64,000 nt of DNA, taken from the NCBI RefSeq assembly GCF_024758005.1, contig NZ_CP103288.1, forward strand, positions 1,488,001 through 1,552,000, in the 5' to 3' direction. Numbering within the stretch: the stretch's first letter is position 1; each line of letters starts with the position of its first letter. The translations under genes and the position numbers were made by a program. The DNA comes from Pseudarthrobacter sp. NS4 (GTDB taxonomy: Bacteria > Actinomycetota > Actinomycetes > Actinomycetales > Micrococcaceae). Of the stretch, positions 9,246 to 16,966 are shown one piece after another. The notes under the pieces are model-generated. The model did no database searches and had not been told where the DNA came from. It was given only the letters and a program-made list of their open reading frames with translations.

Positions 9246-10457
9246 ATGAGCACCCTGATCACCAATATTGCCGAGCTGATGACGCAGGACCTTGAGCAGC
9301 GGGTCCTGAAAGACGCAGCGGTGGTGATCGAGGGGGAACGCATCGCGTGGATCGGGCCTGCCGCCGACTCTCCTGCCGCGGACGACGCCGTTGATGCCGG
9401 CGGCCGGGCCCTGCTTCCCGGGTGGGTGGACTCGCACACCCACCTGATGTTCGCGGGTGACCGGACCGCAGAGTTCGAGGCGCGAATGGCGGGGGAGCAG
9501 TACGCCGCCGGTGGCATCGCCGTCACCATGGATGCCACCCGCGCAACCTCGGACTTCGACCTCACGCGCCTGGCGCTCGGCCGGGTGGCGGAAGCTGTCT
9601 CCCAGGGCACTACCTACCTGGAGACGAAAACGGGCTACGGCCTGGATGTTGACCACGAAGCCCGCAGTGCCCGGATCGCCTCCACCACCGCCGACCAGGT
9701 GACGTACCTGGGTGCCCATCTGGTTCCCGGCGGCCAGGATCCGGACGCCTACACGGACTTGGTGTGCGGCCCCATGCTGGCTGCGGTCCGCCCGTACGTC
9801 CAGTGGGCTGACGTCTTCTGTGAGGAAGGGGCCTTCACGGCCGAGCAGTCCCGCCGGGTCCTGTTGGCTTGCCGTGACGCAGGCCTGGGGCTGCGCGTCC
9901 ACGGCAACCAGCTCGGCGAGGGGCCGGGCGTGCAGCTTGCCGTGGAAGTCGGTGCTGCGAGCGTGGACCACGTGAACTACCTCGCTGACCGGGATGTGGA
10001 GGCCCTCGCAGGAACCTGGTCGGGCTGGGACGCCGCCGGCGGGACGGGTGAACGCGGGACGGTGGCGACCTGCCTGCCGGCCTGTGACCTCTCCACCCGC
10101 CAGCCGCTGGCCCCTGCCCGTGCACTGCTTGACGCCGGAGTCCAGGTGGCCCTCGCGTCGAACTGTAACCCGGGCACGTCCTACACCAGCTCAATGGCAT
10201 TCTGCGTTGCCACCGCTGTGCTCCAAATGCGCCTCAGCGTGCACGAGGCGGTCCGCGCCGCAACGTACGGGGGCGCCCTCGCCTTGCACAAGGACACCGG
10301 AAACGACGCCGACGGCGAACGCGCCGTCGGTTCCATCGCCGTCGGACACCGCGCGGACCTGCACATGCTCAACGCCCCCTCGGCCACGCACCTCGCTTAC
10401 CGGCCGGGCATGCCGCTGACGTACGCTGTGTGGCGGGCCGGAGTCCGGGTGAGGTAA
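9246..10457 (+). CDS. hutI: Imidazolonepropionase-like amidohydrolase
   Basis: HutI hydrolyses 4-imidazolone-5-propanoate to N-formimino-L-glutamate in histidine breakdown. The 403-aa protein has the family metal motif DSHTHLMFAGDR (His64, His66), LETKTGYGLD, RVHGNQLG (His219), DHVNYL (His242) and a NPG motif. The residue before CNPG is Asn306 (codon AAC), where other HutI proteins usually have the metal-binding Asp. No other hut gene is in the window, so this is an orphan copy at the end of the tdh-kbl-DAO group, 11 bases after the DAO gene. Confidence 0.85.
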   Translation: MSTLITNIAELMTQDLEQRVLKDAAVVIEGERIAWIGPAADSPAADDAVDAGGRALLPGWVDSHTHLMFAGDRTAEFEARMAGEQYAAGGIAVTMDATRATSDFDLTRLALGRVAEAVSQGTTYLETKTGYGLDVDHEARSARIASTTADQVTYLGAHLVPGGQDPDAYTDLVCGPMLAAVRPYVQWADVFCEEGAFTAEQSRRVLLACRDAGLGLRVHGNQLGEGPGVQLAVEVGAASVDHVNYLADRDVEALAGTWSGWDAAGGTGERGTVATCLPACDLSTRQPLAPARALLDAGVQVALASNCNPGTSYTSSMAFCVATAVLQMRLSVHEAVRAATYGGALALHKDTGNDADGERAVGSIAVGHRADLHMLNAPSATHLAYRPGMPLTYAVWRAGVRVR

Positions 10458-10474
10458 CGACCCGTGGTACTTTT

Positions 10475-10518
10475 GACGTTAGGTGATCATTTCGCATCTG
10501 TTATGATCAGAAAACGTC
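10475..10518 (+). promoter_or_regulatory. Inverted-repeat operator over the DeoR-gene promoter
   Basis: Two 16-bp arms, GACGTTAGGTGATCAT (10475-10490) and ATGATCAGAAAACGTC (10503-10518), match as an inverted repeat at 13 of 16 positions around a 12-base spacer. The right arm overlaps a good -10 box, TATGAT (10502-10507). The site lies 37 bases upstream of the DeoR start codon, so autoregulation is the simplest reading. Confidence 0.6.
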
Positions 10519-10554
10519 ATCCAAAGCGATGGCCGTAGTACCGAGAGGCCCTGC

Positions 10555-11343
10555 ATGACCCGCACTGACCGGCTCACCGCCATCCTTGACCTGCTGGCAA
10601 AGACCGGCCAGGTGGAGATTGATGAAATCGTCAGCACCCTTGGAGTCTCGCCCGCCACGGCGCGGCGGGACCTCGATAGCTTGGCCAAGCGCCGGCTCCT
10701 CACCCGGACCCGCGGCGGGGCCACCACCGGTGCCTTGGCCTACGACCTTCCCGGCCGTTATAACCGGGACGACCATGCCGAGGCCAAGGAACAGATCGCC
10801 CAGGCAGCATCCGCGCTGATCACGCCAGGAGCCGTCATCGGACTCTGCGGCGGCACCACCAGCACCGCGCTCGCGCAGATTCTGGCCACCCGGGAAGACC
10901 TGAACGCCCCCTCCAACCAGTCCACCCTCACCGTGGTCACCAACGCCATCAACATCGCCGGGCAGTTGGCCGTCCGGCCCAACATCAAAGTCATGGTCAC
11001 CGGCGGCATCCTCAACCCGCGGTCCTACGAGCTGGTGGGCCCTTACACGGACATCATCATGCAGAAGGTGGTGCTGGACATTGCGTTCATCGGCGTCAAC
11101 GGCATAGATCCCGAGGTGGGGCCGACCAACACGGGGGAGGGGGAAGCGTCTGTCAATGCCCTGCTCGCCAGCAGGGCTCGGGTGTCCTACGTGCTGGCTG
11201 ACTCGTCCAAGGTCGGGGTTCGTGCCTTTGCCACCATGGACGGCTACAACTTCACCCGGCTGATCACGGATTCCGGAATCTCGGCGCAGGACAAGGCGGC
11301 CTTCGAGGCCAACGGCACGGAAGTGATCGTCGCGCCCAGCTGA
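10555..11343 (+). CDS. DeoR/GlpR-family transcriptional regulator
   Basis: A 262-aa regulator with an N-terminal DeoR winged HTH (RLTAILDLLAKTGQVEIDEI, then VSTLGVSPATARRDLDSLAK). The C-terminal sugar-phosphate-sensing DeoRC domain contains GLCGGTTSTALAQIL, VTGG and FIGVNGIDPEVGPTN. Family members usually repress sugar or polyol catabolic genes and respond to a phosphorylated sugar. No sugar operon is adjacent: hutI lies upstream and a CPBP membrane protein downstream. Its target is therefore unclear apart from its own promoter, which carries a long inverted repeat. Confidence 0.88.
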   Translation: MTRTDRLTAILDLLAKTGQVEIDEIVSTLGVSPATARRDLDSLAKRRLLTRTRGGATTGALAYDLPGRYNRDDHAEAKEQIAQAASALITPGAVIGLCGGTTSTALAQILATREDLNAPSNQSTLTVVTNAINIAGQLAVRPNIKVMVTGGILNPRSYELVGPYTDIIMQKVVLDIAFIGVNGIDPEVGPTNTGEGEASVNALLASRARVSYVLADSSKVGVRAFATMDGYNFTRLITDSGISAQDKAAFEANGTEVIVAPS

Positions 11344-11463
11344 TTGTCGCTGCCCCTTCGATGCTTGGAGGCTTCGGATCCTTCGCGGGCAGCGGTGCCG
11401 GTGCCGGCGGGACACTGGCAGGGTAATCAGCCCTGGTCCAGAAACTGCAGGCAAGATGGGTAC

Positions 11464-12243
11464 ATGCTGGTTCCCTCCCGACGCCGCCTGAAGTTCGAAG
11501 TCTGGCTTGTCCTGGGCCTTTCCCTTGGCCAGTCCGCCGTGTACTCCGTGGTGCAGCTCCTGGACAAGATGACGCGCGCGCCGCTGGCCGAGGGCACCTC
11601 AACGCTGAACCGCTCCCAGAGTACGCGCGAGTATTTCGACCTGACCTACCAGCTGCTGGACATCATCTTTGCGCTGGTGCCGGTGCTGCTGGTGATCTAC
11701 TTCCTCACCGACCAGCGGCAGGGGTCGCCGGGAGAGGTCGGCAACCCGGGCTCGGCGTTCCGGAAGCTTGGCTTCAATTTCGCGCATCCGGGAAAGGACA
11801 TGCTGCAGGGACTGGGGCTGGCAGCCCTGATCGGGATCCCGTCGCTTGGCCTCTACGCCGCTGGCAGGGCGCTGGGCATCACTACCGCAATCATTCCGAG
11901 CGCACTGGATGCGTACTGGTGGACGGTGCCTGTCCTCGTCCTGTCCGCCATCCGGCATGCGGTGGTGGAGGAGGTCATTGTGGTTGGCTACCTGCTCAAC
12001 CGCTTCGGCAAGTTCGGCTGGAGCGTTCCCGTGTCCATTGCTGCCAGCTCGCTGCTGCGCGGAAGCTACCACCTCTACCAGGGCTTCGGCCCCTTCATCG
12101 GCAACGTGGTGATGGGGGTGCTCTTCGCCTGGCTGTACACCAAAACAAGGCGCGTTATGCCCCTTGTCATTGCCCATGCCCTGCTGGACATTGTGGCGTT
12201 TGTTGGCTTCAGCCTGTTCGGCAGGGCTGTGGGGTTGGGCTAA
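11464..12243 (+). CDS. CPBP-family (Abi/CAAX protease-like) membrane protein
   Basis: A 259-aa polytopic membrane protein. The C-terminal half carries the CPBP glutamic-protease motifs: VVEEVIVVGYL, LLRGSYHLYQGF and VIAHALLDIVAF. In motif 1 the usual EExxxR lacks the arginine (EEVIVV). This also occurs, from memory, in other actinobacterial members, so activity is uncertain. ATG 11464 is chosen because the upstream frame (from 11344) is Pro/Trp-rich and unlike the family; no strong ribosome site is visible. Substrate and role are unknown. Confidence 0.8.
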   Translation: MLVPSRRRLKFEVWLVLGLSLGQSAVYSVVQLLDKMTRAPLAEGTSTLNRSQSTREYFDLTYQLLDIIFALVPVLLVIYFLTDQRQGSPGEVGNPGSAFRKLGFNFAHPGKDMLQGLGLAALIGIPSLGLYAAGRALGITTAIIPSALDAYWWTVPVLVLSAIRHAVVEEVIVVGYLLNRFGKFGWSVPVSIAASSLLRGSYHLYQGFGPFIGNVVMGVLFAWLYTKTRRVMPLVIAHALLDIVAFVGFSLFGRAVGLG

Positions 12244-12257
12244 GGCGCGCAAGGCGA

Positions 12258-12351
12258 CGGCGGGCGAGGCGACGGTGGGCATGGCAAACCATCACGGCGG
12301 GCGAGGCGACGGTGGGCATGGCGACCCACCACGGCGGGCGAGGCGACGGCA
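12258..12351. repeat. 37-bp tandem repeat, about 2.5 copies
   Basis: Units begin at 12258, 12295 and 12332, each with CGGCGGGCGAGGCGACGG. The first two full units differ at only a few positions near their ends, and the third is truncated after about 20 bases. The array fills most of the gap between the convergent CPBP and DUF222/HNH genes. There are no spacers, so it is not a CRISPR. Confidence 0.8.
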
Positions 12352-12430
12352 CGTTGAGGCCGCACCCCTGCCGTTTCAAGCACCAGGTAGCTCCTGACGC
12401 ACAGAGGACACTGCTCAGGGGTACCTCTCC

Positions 12431-14182
12431 CTAAACAGGGACGGCCGACTCCAAGGTCAGGAACAGCTCCCAGTCCGGAAATGGGTCTTGAGGCAGAGAC
12501 TGGTCCGGCAATTGGTCTTTGTCTCGAGGCCAATAATCGGGCGGGTAGCTATAGGGGTCCGGTTCCGGTTCATCGAGCGGTTGATGAAGCCATGCCAACT
12601 CGGGCAGGGGATCGAGGGGAGCCTGTTGTTGAGGGAGCGGCTCCTCGTCTGCAGGCCTGATTCCGCCAGGTTGTTGAAGCTCAATCCGGTCCAGGATCTC
12701 GTCTGGCCAGTGTGGTGGTTCCCAGTCCTGGTGTTCGCTTTTGTAGTGCCGGCCCATGGGGGAGATCCAGCCTGGTGGTTCGTTTTTGGTGGTTCGTGTG
12801 GGTTTCCAGGCGCTGGTGTGTCGGAGCTTGTGGTGTTTGGGGCAGGGCTGGCCGAGGTTGCTGATCCCGGTGGTACCGCCCTTGTGCCAGGCGAGGAGGT
12901 GGTCGGCGTCGTTGTCGAGGGAGTGGTTGCTGCAGCCGGGGAACGGGCATTTGCCGTCCCGCATCTGCAGCCAGTTCCGCATGGCTTTGGTGACCCGGTA
13001 ACTGGTACGGCCGATTTCCAGGGGCGCGCCGTCCCTCGGGTCCACCAGCACCCGGTGGAAGGAGTCCGCACCCCCGGCGACGAGGTCCCTGGCCATCGAG
13101 GCGGGGATCGGCCCGTACCCGTCGAGGGTCGCCGACTCGTCGGTCAGGCCCAGCAGCGAGAACACGGGAACGGTGACCAGCACCTGCGGCCGGATCGAAG
13201 ATGATCCCCCGGGACCTGCGCATTCCCCGCCGCCGCCGTCGCCGTCGGCGTTGGCACCGGCAGCGGCAGCGCGGGCATTGTTTCCGCCGGTATTGTTTCC
13301 GCCGGTATTGTTTGCGCCGGTGAGGAGTGTTGAGGAGAATTCGTCGGCCCGCAGCTGGGAAAGTGTGCGGTGCTCGTCAGGTCCCTGCATTCCTCTGGAG
13401 AGGGCCGTGAGCCGGTTCCAGATCGCTTCGGCGGTGACCGCAGGCAGGCAGGCTGAGATCCAGGCCATCCCGTCATGGTCCGGGCAGTGTTCCACCCGCC
13501 GGTCAGCGACGGACCTGGCGTGGCGCTTCTCCAGGCTCTCCGGGTGGTGGCGTTCGCGCCAGATCCTGGCTTTGGCCTTGAAACGGTACGCCGGCATCTG
13601 CCCGACCGGACACCCGCGGGCGGCGTTGGGCGCCTCGGGGTCCAGGAAGTGCGCCTCCAGGGCGGCGGCCGCGGCAGGGCCAAGGCTCAGGGTTTGCTCG
13701 ACCATGGTCCGGGCATGCTGCCAGGAGATCGTCCCGGCCTGCAGGGCGGCCAGCGTGCGGGGCAACGACGTGGTCAGGGCATGGGACTCGCCCAGCAGGG
13801 CACCCGCGGCCCGGTCACCGATGGCCAGTACGCACCCGACCTCGGCCACCAGGCTCCGCTCCTGCGCCGTGGCCTCCTGCGGCGACCGGGCTGGAGAATT
13901 CAGCGACCTGGTGGCCTCGGCGAGCACCGCCACGGCCTGCGCTTTTACTGCCGCCAGCTTCGCTTCCGACCGGGCCACCCCGGCAAGGACATCCAACGCC
14001 CCATCAGCAAGACGCTGCAGCCCATCATTGGTCCCGACCGCAGCCCAGCACCCGGCTCCCTCATCAGGTCCGCCAGCAGCACCGGACGGGGCAACCTCCC
14101 TGCCCGTCAAGACAGCAGCAAAGGCAGCGACCGAAGCCTCAACCGCTTCCTCCGCCTCCACCACCACCGGGTTCATTTCCAT
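12431..14182 (-). CDS. DUF222 domain protein with C-terminal HNH nuclease motif
   Basis: The product is about 583 aa. An N-terminal Ala-rich DUF222 region is followed by an HNH-type zinc motif: CPFPGC (Cys412, Cys417), ADHLLAWHKGG (Asp427-His428) and CPKHH (Cys447, His450). A Pro/Asp-rich acidic tail follows. Such genes occur in many copies in actinobacterial genomes and their role is not established; some resemble selfish or 13E12-type repeat-family genes. The start is uncertain: ATG 14182 or 14176, or GTG 14224, which has GGGGAG in front. A linker contains three copies of a 15-bp repeat. Confidence 0.82.
   Translation of the reverse strand: MEMNPVVVEAEEAVEASVAAFAAVLTGREVAPSGAAGGPDEGAGCWAAVGTNDGLQRLADGALDVLAGVARSEAKLAAVKAQAVAVLAEATRSLNSPARSPQEATAQERSLVAEVGCVLAIGDRAAGALLGESHALTTSLPRTLAALQAGTISWQHARTMVEQTLSLGPAAAAALEAHFLDPEAPNAARGCPVGQMPAYRFKAKARIWRERHHPESLEKRHARSVADRRVEHCPDHDGMAWISACLPAVTAEAIWNRLTALSRGMQGPDEHRTLSQLRADEFSSTLLTGANNTGGNNTGGNNARAAAAGANADGDGGGGECAGPGGSSSIRPQVLVTVPVFSLLGLTDESATLDGYGPIPASMARDLVAGGADSFHRVLVDPRDGAPLEIGRTSYRVTKAMRNWLQMRDGKCPFPGCSNHSLDNDADHLLAWHKGGTTGISNLGQPCPKHHKLRHTSAWKPTRTTKNEPPGWISPMGRHYKSEHQDWEPPHWPDEILDRIELQQPGGIRPADEEPLPQQQAPLDPLPELAWLHQPLDEPEPDPYSYPPDYWPRDKDQLPDQSLPQDPFPDWELFLTLESAVPV
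13277..13321 (-). repeat. 15-bp in-frame tandem repeat inside the DUF222/HNH gene
   Basis: Three copies of ATTGTTTCCGCCGGT (the last has one change) encode an Asn/Thr/Gly-rich stretch, NNTGGNNTGGNN, in the linker between DUF222 and HNH regions. The period is a multiple of three, so copy-number change would keep the frame. Confidence 0.8.
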
Positions 14183-14391
14183 ACCCAAAGCATCCCAGGA
14201 GGGTCTGACAAAAAGGCCGAGCACATAGCTCCCCGGGGCCAAGGGACAAAGCGGTCGCCACTCGGACTGGATCCCACTCGGGCTGCCAGTAAGAACCAGG
14301 CAACCCGGGACATAGATTCGGCCGCCGTCGGCAGGTGACGTCATTGTCACCGGCTGATGGCGGCCGACGCTGTTCCGGGCAGGGCGCCCAA

Positions 14392-14424
14392 TTGTGGTGA
14401 TCCGGCATTGCCGGACCACCACAA
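14392..14424 (-). terminator. Hairpin terminator of the VOC gene
   Basis: A 15-bp stem with one G-U pair (14392-14406 with 14410-14424) and a 3-base loop. It lies 5 bases past the stop codon of the minus-strand VOC gene and is followed on that strand by AATT. It separates that gene from the DUF222/HNH gene. Confidence 0.6.
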
Positions 14425-14429
14425 GGAGG

Positions 14430-15068
14430 TCAGATGGTGACGGCCCCGTTGGCGGTTTCGAAGGTGACGGACAGGATGCCGGGCGTTCCGTGCGGAGCCA
14501 CCCACTCCACGGCCACGTCTTCCAGCGGCTTTTCCACCGGCTCACCCAGCCATTCCGTGACCCGCGCAGCGGATCCGGCAATGGTAAGGCAGCTCATCTT
14601 GACGTTGCTCTCGTAGGCGTTGGACGGGTGCAGCGAGGGGTCGCCATCCCACTTGAGCATGTAGGGCACCTGAGGATCAGCAATGAGGCCCAGGATGCCG
14701 ATCTGCTTCCACATCAGTTCGCGGCCGTCCGGGAATTTCCGGTTGCCGTTCACTGCGGCGCGTCCAAGGCGTTCTTCGAAGGGGGCGAGGTCGTCCACTT
14801 CGACGCACCAGCCCATCCAGCCGCCGCCAGCCGCCGAGCGGGCACGCACTGCCTGCCCAAACGGTGCCTTGTCGGATGCTGGGTGGTCCAGGACCTCCAC
14901 GACCTCAAGGTATTTGTGGCCCGCGAGCGGGATGATCATATTCCGGGTTCCGAACCGGGGGTGCACCCCGCCCTTCACTGCCTCAACTCCGAGGGCAGAG
15001 GAAATACGTTCGGTTGTGGCCGCCAGGCCATCGTGTTCACAGGCGTAAGAGACGTGATCCATGCGCAT
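14430..15068 (-). CDS. VOC/glyoxalase-like domain protein
   Basis: A 212-aa protein beginning MRMDHVSYACEHDGLAATTE and containing HPRFGTRNMIIPLAGHKYLE, the pattern of the glyoxalase_3 subgroup of the vicinal-oxygen-chelate fold. These are often small metal-dependent lyases, dioxygenases or binding proteins; no specific reaction can be assigned. The frame is open to 15131, but ATG 15068 (or 15062) matches the fold start. The gene stands alone, divergent from the metY riboswitch. Confidence 0.75.
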   Translation of the reverse strand: MRMDHVSYACEHDGLAATTERISSALGVEAVKGGVHPRFGTRNMIIPLAGHKYLEVVEVLDHPASDKAPFGQAVRARSAAGGGWMGWCVEVDDLAPFEERLGRAAVNGNRKFPDGRELMWKQIGILGLIADPQVPYMLKWDGDPSLHPSNAYESNVKMSCLTIAGSAARVTEWLGEPVEKPLEDVAVEWVAPHGTPGILSVTFETANGAVTI

Positions 15069-15220
15069 GCCAACATCTTGGCACTTTGTGATCGGGCTCT
15101 CAGCTAAGGGTTGCCTTACTGGGAATTCCAAATATCAGCCCCTTCATTTACTGCCTCGGCCAGGGTGAAACCTGCAGGACCATGTTCGTCACATGCTGTC
15201 CTGTGCTGCAGCTCGGTTCC

Positions 15221-15226
15221 TACACT
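15221..15226 (+). promoter_or_regulatory. Probable -10 box of the metY riboswitch transcript
   Basis: TACACT lies 4 bases before the riboswitch P1 stem. The identical hexamer stands at the same distance before the metX riboswitch, which supports both as -10 elements. No convincing -35 was seen. Confidence 0.45.
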
Positions 15227-15230
15227 GAAC

Positions 15231-15350
15231 CCAGGTCATGAGTGCCAGCGCCAAGCCCCGGCTCGCTGGCCGGCAACCCTCCATCCGCGGTGGGGTGCCC
15301 CGGGTGAGGACCTGGCTGTCCGGCAACGGCCGGATGGCAAGCGCGGCCCG
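15231..15350 (+). ncRNA. SAM-IV riboswitch controlling metY
   Basis: The core runs from CCAGGTCATGAGTGCCAG (15231) through GGCCGGCAACCCTCC and GGTGGGGTGCCCCGGGTGA to GACCTGG (15309-15315), which closes stem P1 with CCAGGTC. This matches the SAM-IV class known upstream of methionine genes in Actinomycetales. A downstream hairpin (TCCGGC 15319-15324 with 15329-15334) and GGCAAGCGCG at 15337-15346 are shared in arrangement with the metX element. It should bind S-adenosylmethionine and reduce metY expression when SAM is plentiful. Confidence 0.88.
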
Positions 15351-15394
15351 TGGTGCTCCCAGCCTGCCCCGGGCCCATGTTAAAGGAGCCTTGA

Positions 15395-16720
15395 ATGTCC
15401 AACGGATGGTCCTTCGAAACCCGCCAGATCCACGTAGGGCAGGAGCCGGACATTGCCACGGGCGCCCGTGCATTGCCCATTTACCAGACCACCTCCTTCG
15501 TGTTCCCCAGCGCTGAGAGCGCCGCGAACCGCTTTGCCCTGGCAGAACTGGCGCCCATCTACACGCGCATCGGCAACCCCACCCAGGACGCTGTAGAGCA
15601 ACGGATCGCCAGCCTCGAAGGAGGGCTGGCGGCGCTGCTGCTCAGCTCCGGACAGGCGGCAGAAACCTTCGCTGTCCTGAACATCGCCGAGGCCGGCGAC
15701 CATATCGTGGCCAGCCCCAGCCTCTACGGCGGAACGTACAACCTCTTCGCCCACACCCTGAAGAAGTTCGGCATCACCGTCACGTTCGTGGAAGACCCGG
15801 ACAACCTGGACCAGTGGCGTGCAGCCGTGCAGCCCATCACCAAGCTCTTTTTCGCCGAGGTGGTCTCCAACCCGCGGCAGGATGTCCTGGACATTGAAGG
15901 CGTTTCGGAGGCCGCCCATGAGGCCGGCGTGCCGCTGATCGTGGACAACACACTGTCCACCCCGTACCTGATCCGTCCACTGGAATGGGGTGCGGACATC
16001 GTGGTTCACTCAGCCACGAAGTACCTGGGCGGCCATGGCACTGCGATCGCGGGAGTCATCGTGGACTCCGGCAAGTTCGATTTCAGCAAAGACCCGGAGC
16101 GGTTCCCCGGCTTCAACACCCCGGACCCCACCTACAACGGGCTGGTCTACGGCCGCGACCTCGGCGAGGGCGGTGCCCTGGGCGCCAACCTGTCCTACAT
16201 CCTCAAGGCACGCGTCCAGCTCCTGCGGGACCTGGGCTCGGCGGTGTCGCCGTTCAACGCCTTCCTTATTTCGCAGGGCCTGGAGACCCTGAGCCTGCGC
16301 GTGGAACGCCACGTGGCCAACGCCGCCGAAGTGGCACGTTGGCTCGAAGCGCGTGACGACGTCGAATCGGTCGCCTACGCGGGCCTTCCGTCAAGTCCCT
16401 GGTACGAACGCGGCCGCAAGTACGGCCCCAAAGGCACCGGCGCCATCGTCTCCTTCAACCTGGCGGGCGGCGCCGAGGCGGGCAAGCGGTTCGTGGACGC
16501 CCTGGAGCTGCATTCGCACGTGGCCAACATTGGTGACGTCCGCTCCCTGGTCATCCATCCGGCGTCCACCACCCACAGCCAGCTCTCCCCGGAGCAGCAG
16601 GCGGTGGCCGGCGTGACCCCGGGGCTGGTCCGCCTTTCGGTGGGCCTTGAGCACATCGACGACATCCTGGCCGACCTCGAGGCCGGCTTCCGTGCCGCCA
16701 AGGACGCCTCGGGCGCCTGA
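15395..16720 (+). CDS. metY: O-acetylhomoserine sulfhydrylase
   Basis: The enzyme makes homocysteine (or methionine) from O-acetylhomoserine and sulfide (or methanethiol) in the direct-sulfhydrylation route. The 441-aa protein is a Cys/Met-metabolism PLP enzyme with the lysine motif HSATKYLGGHG (Lys209) and YTRIGNPTQDAVEQR. Its length and the insert with PGFNTPDPTYNGLVY favour MetY over the shorter MetB/MetZ. ATG 15395 follows AAAGGAG. A SAM-IV riboswitch precedes it, and metX, which makes its substrate, follows. Confidence 0.9.
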   Translation: MSNGWSFETRQIHVGQEPDIATGARALPIYQTTSFVFPSAESAANRFALAELAPIYTRIGNPTQDAVEQRIASLEGGLAALLLSSGQAAETFAVLNIAEAGDHIVASPSLYGGTYNLFAHTLKKFGITVTFVEDPDNLDQWRAAVQPITKLFFAEVVSNPRQDVLDIEGVSEAAHEAGVPLIVDNTLSTPYLIRPLEWGADIVVHSATKYLGGHGTAIAGVIVDSGKFDFSKDPERFPGFNTPDPTYNGLVYGRDLGEGGALGANLSYILKARVQLLRDLGSAVSPFNAFLISQGLETLSLRVERHVANAAEVARWLEARDDVESVAYAGLPSSPWYERGRKYGPKGTGAIVSFNLAGGAEAGKRFVDALELHSHVANIGDVRSLVIHPASTTHSQLSPEQQAVAGVTPGLVRLSVGLEHIDDILADLEAGFRAAKDASGA

Positions 16721-16825
16721 CCAGGACCAAAGGATGACGACGGCTGCCGGCCAGGAAGGCTGCCGGCGGCGGGGCGGGGAAGTCACAACCAGTCACACTC
16801 TTGGCCCGGGGCGGGTGGTGTTTCG

Positions 16826-16831
16826 TACACT
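16826..16831 (+). promoter_or_regulatory. Probable -10 box of the metX riboswitch transcript
   Basis: TACACT, 4 bases before the second SAM-IV element, is identical in sequence and placement to the one before the metY element. TTGGCC at 16801-16806 could be a -35 with a long 19-base spacer. Confidence 0.45.
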
Positions 16832-16835
16832 CGAA

Positions 16836-16950
16836 CCAGGTCATGAGTGCCAGTGACAGCCCCGGCTTGCTGGCCGGCAACCCTCCTTCCGCGGTGGGGT
16901 GCCCCGGGTGAAGACCTGGCCTGCCGGTCATTCGACGGTGGGCAAGCGCG
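16836..16950 (+). ncRNA. SAM-IV riboswitch controlling metX
   Basis: A second copy of the SAM-IV aptamer: CCAGGTCATGAGTGCCAG at 16836, GGCCGGCAACCCTCC, GGTGGGGTGCCCCGGGTGA and closing GACCTGG at 16913-16919. The downstream GGCAAGCGCG (16941-16950) is identical to the one in the metY element, so it is probably part of the ligand fold or its pseudoknot. It ends 16 bases before the metX start, close enough to influence ribosome access. Confidence 0.88.
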
Positions 16951-16966
16951 TAGAAGAGGTCTTGCC

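Noticed and set aside
10473..10507. TTGACG paired with TATGAT as a classical promoter before the DeoR gene
   Set aside because: The spacing is 23 bases, too long for a standard sigma-70-type promoter. TATGAT is kept only as a possible -10.
12258..12351. Possible CRISPR array
   Set aside because: The units are directly adjacent with no unique spacers, and no cas gene is in the window.
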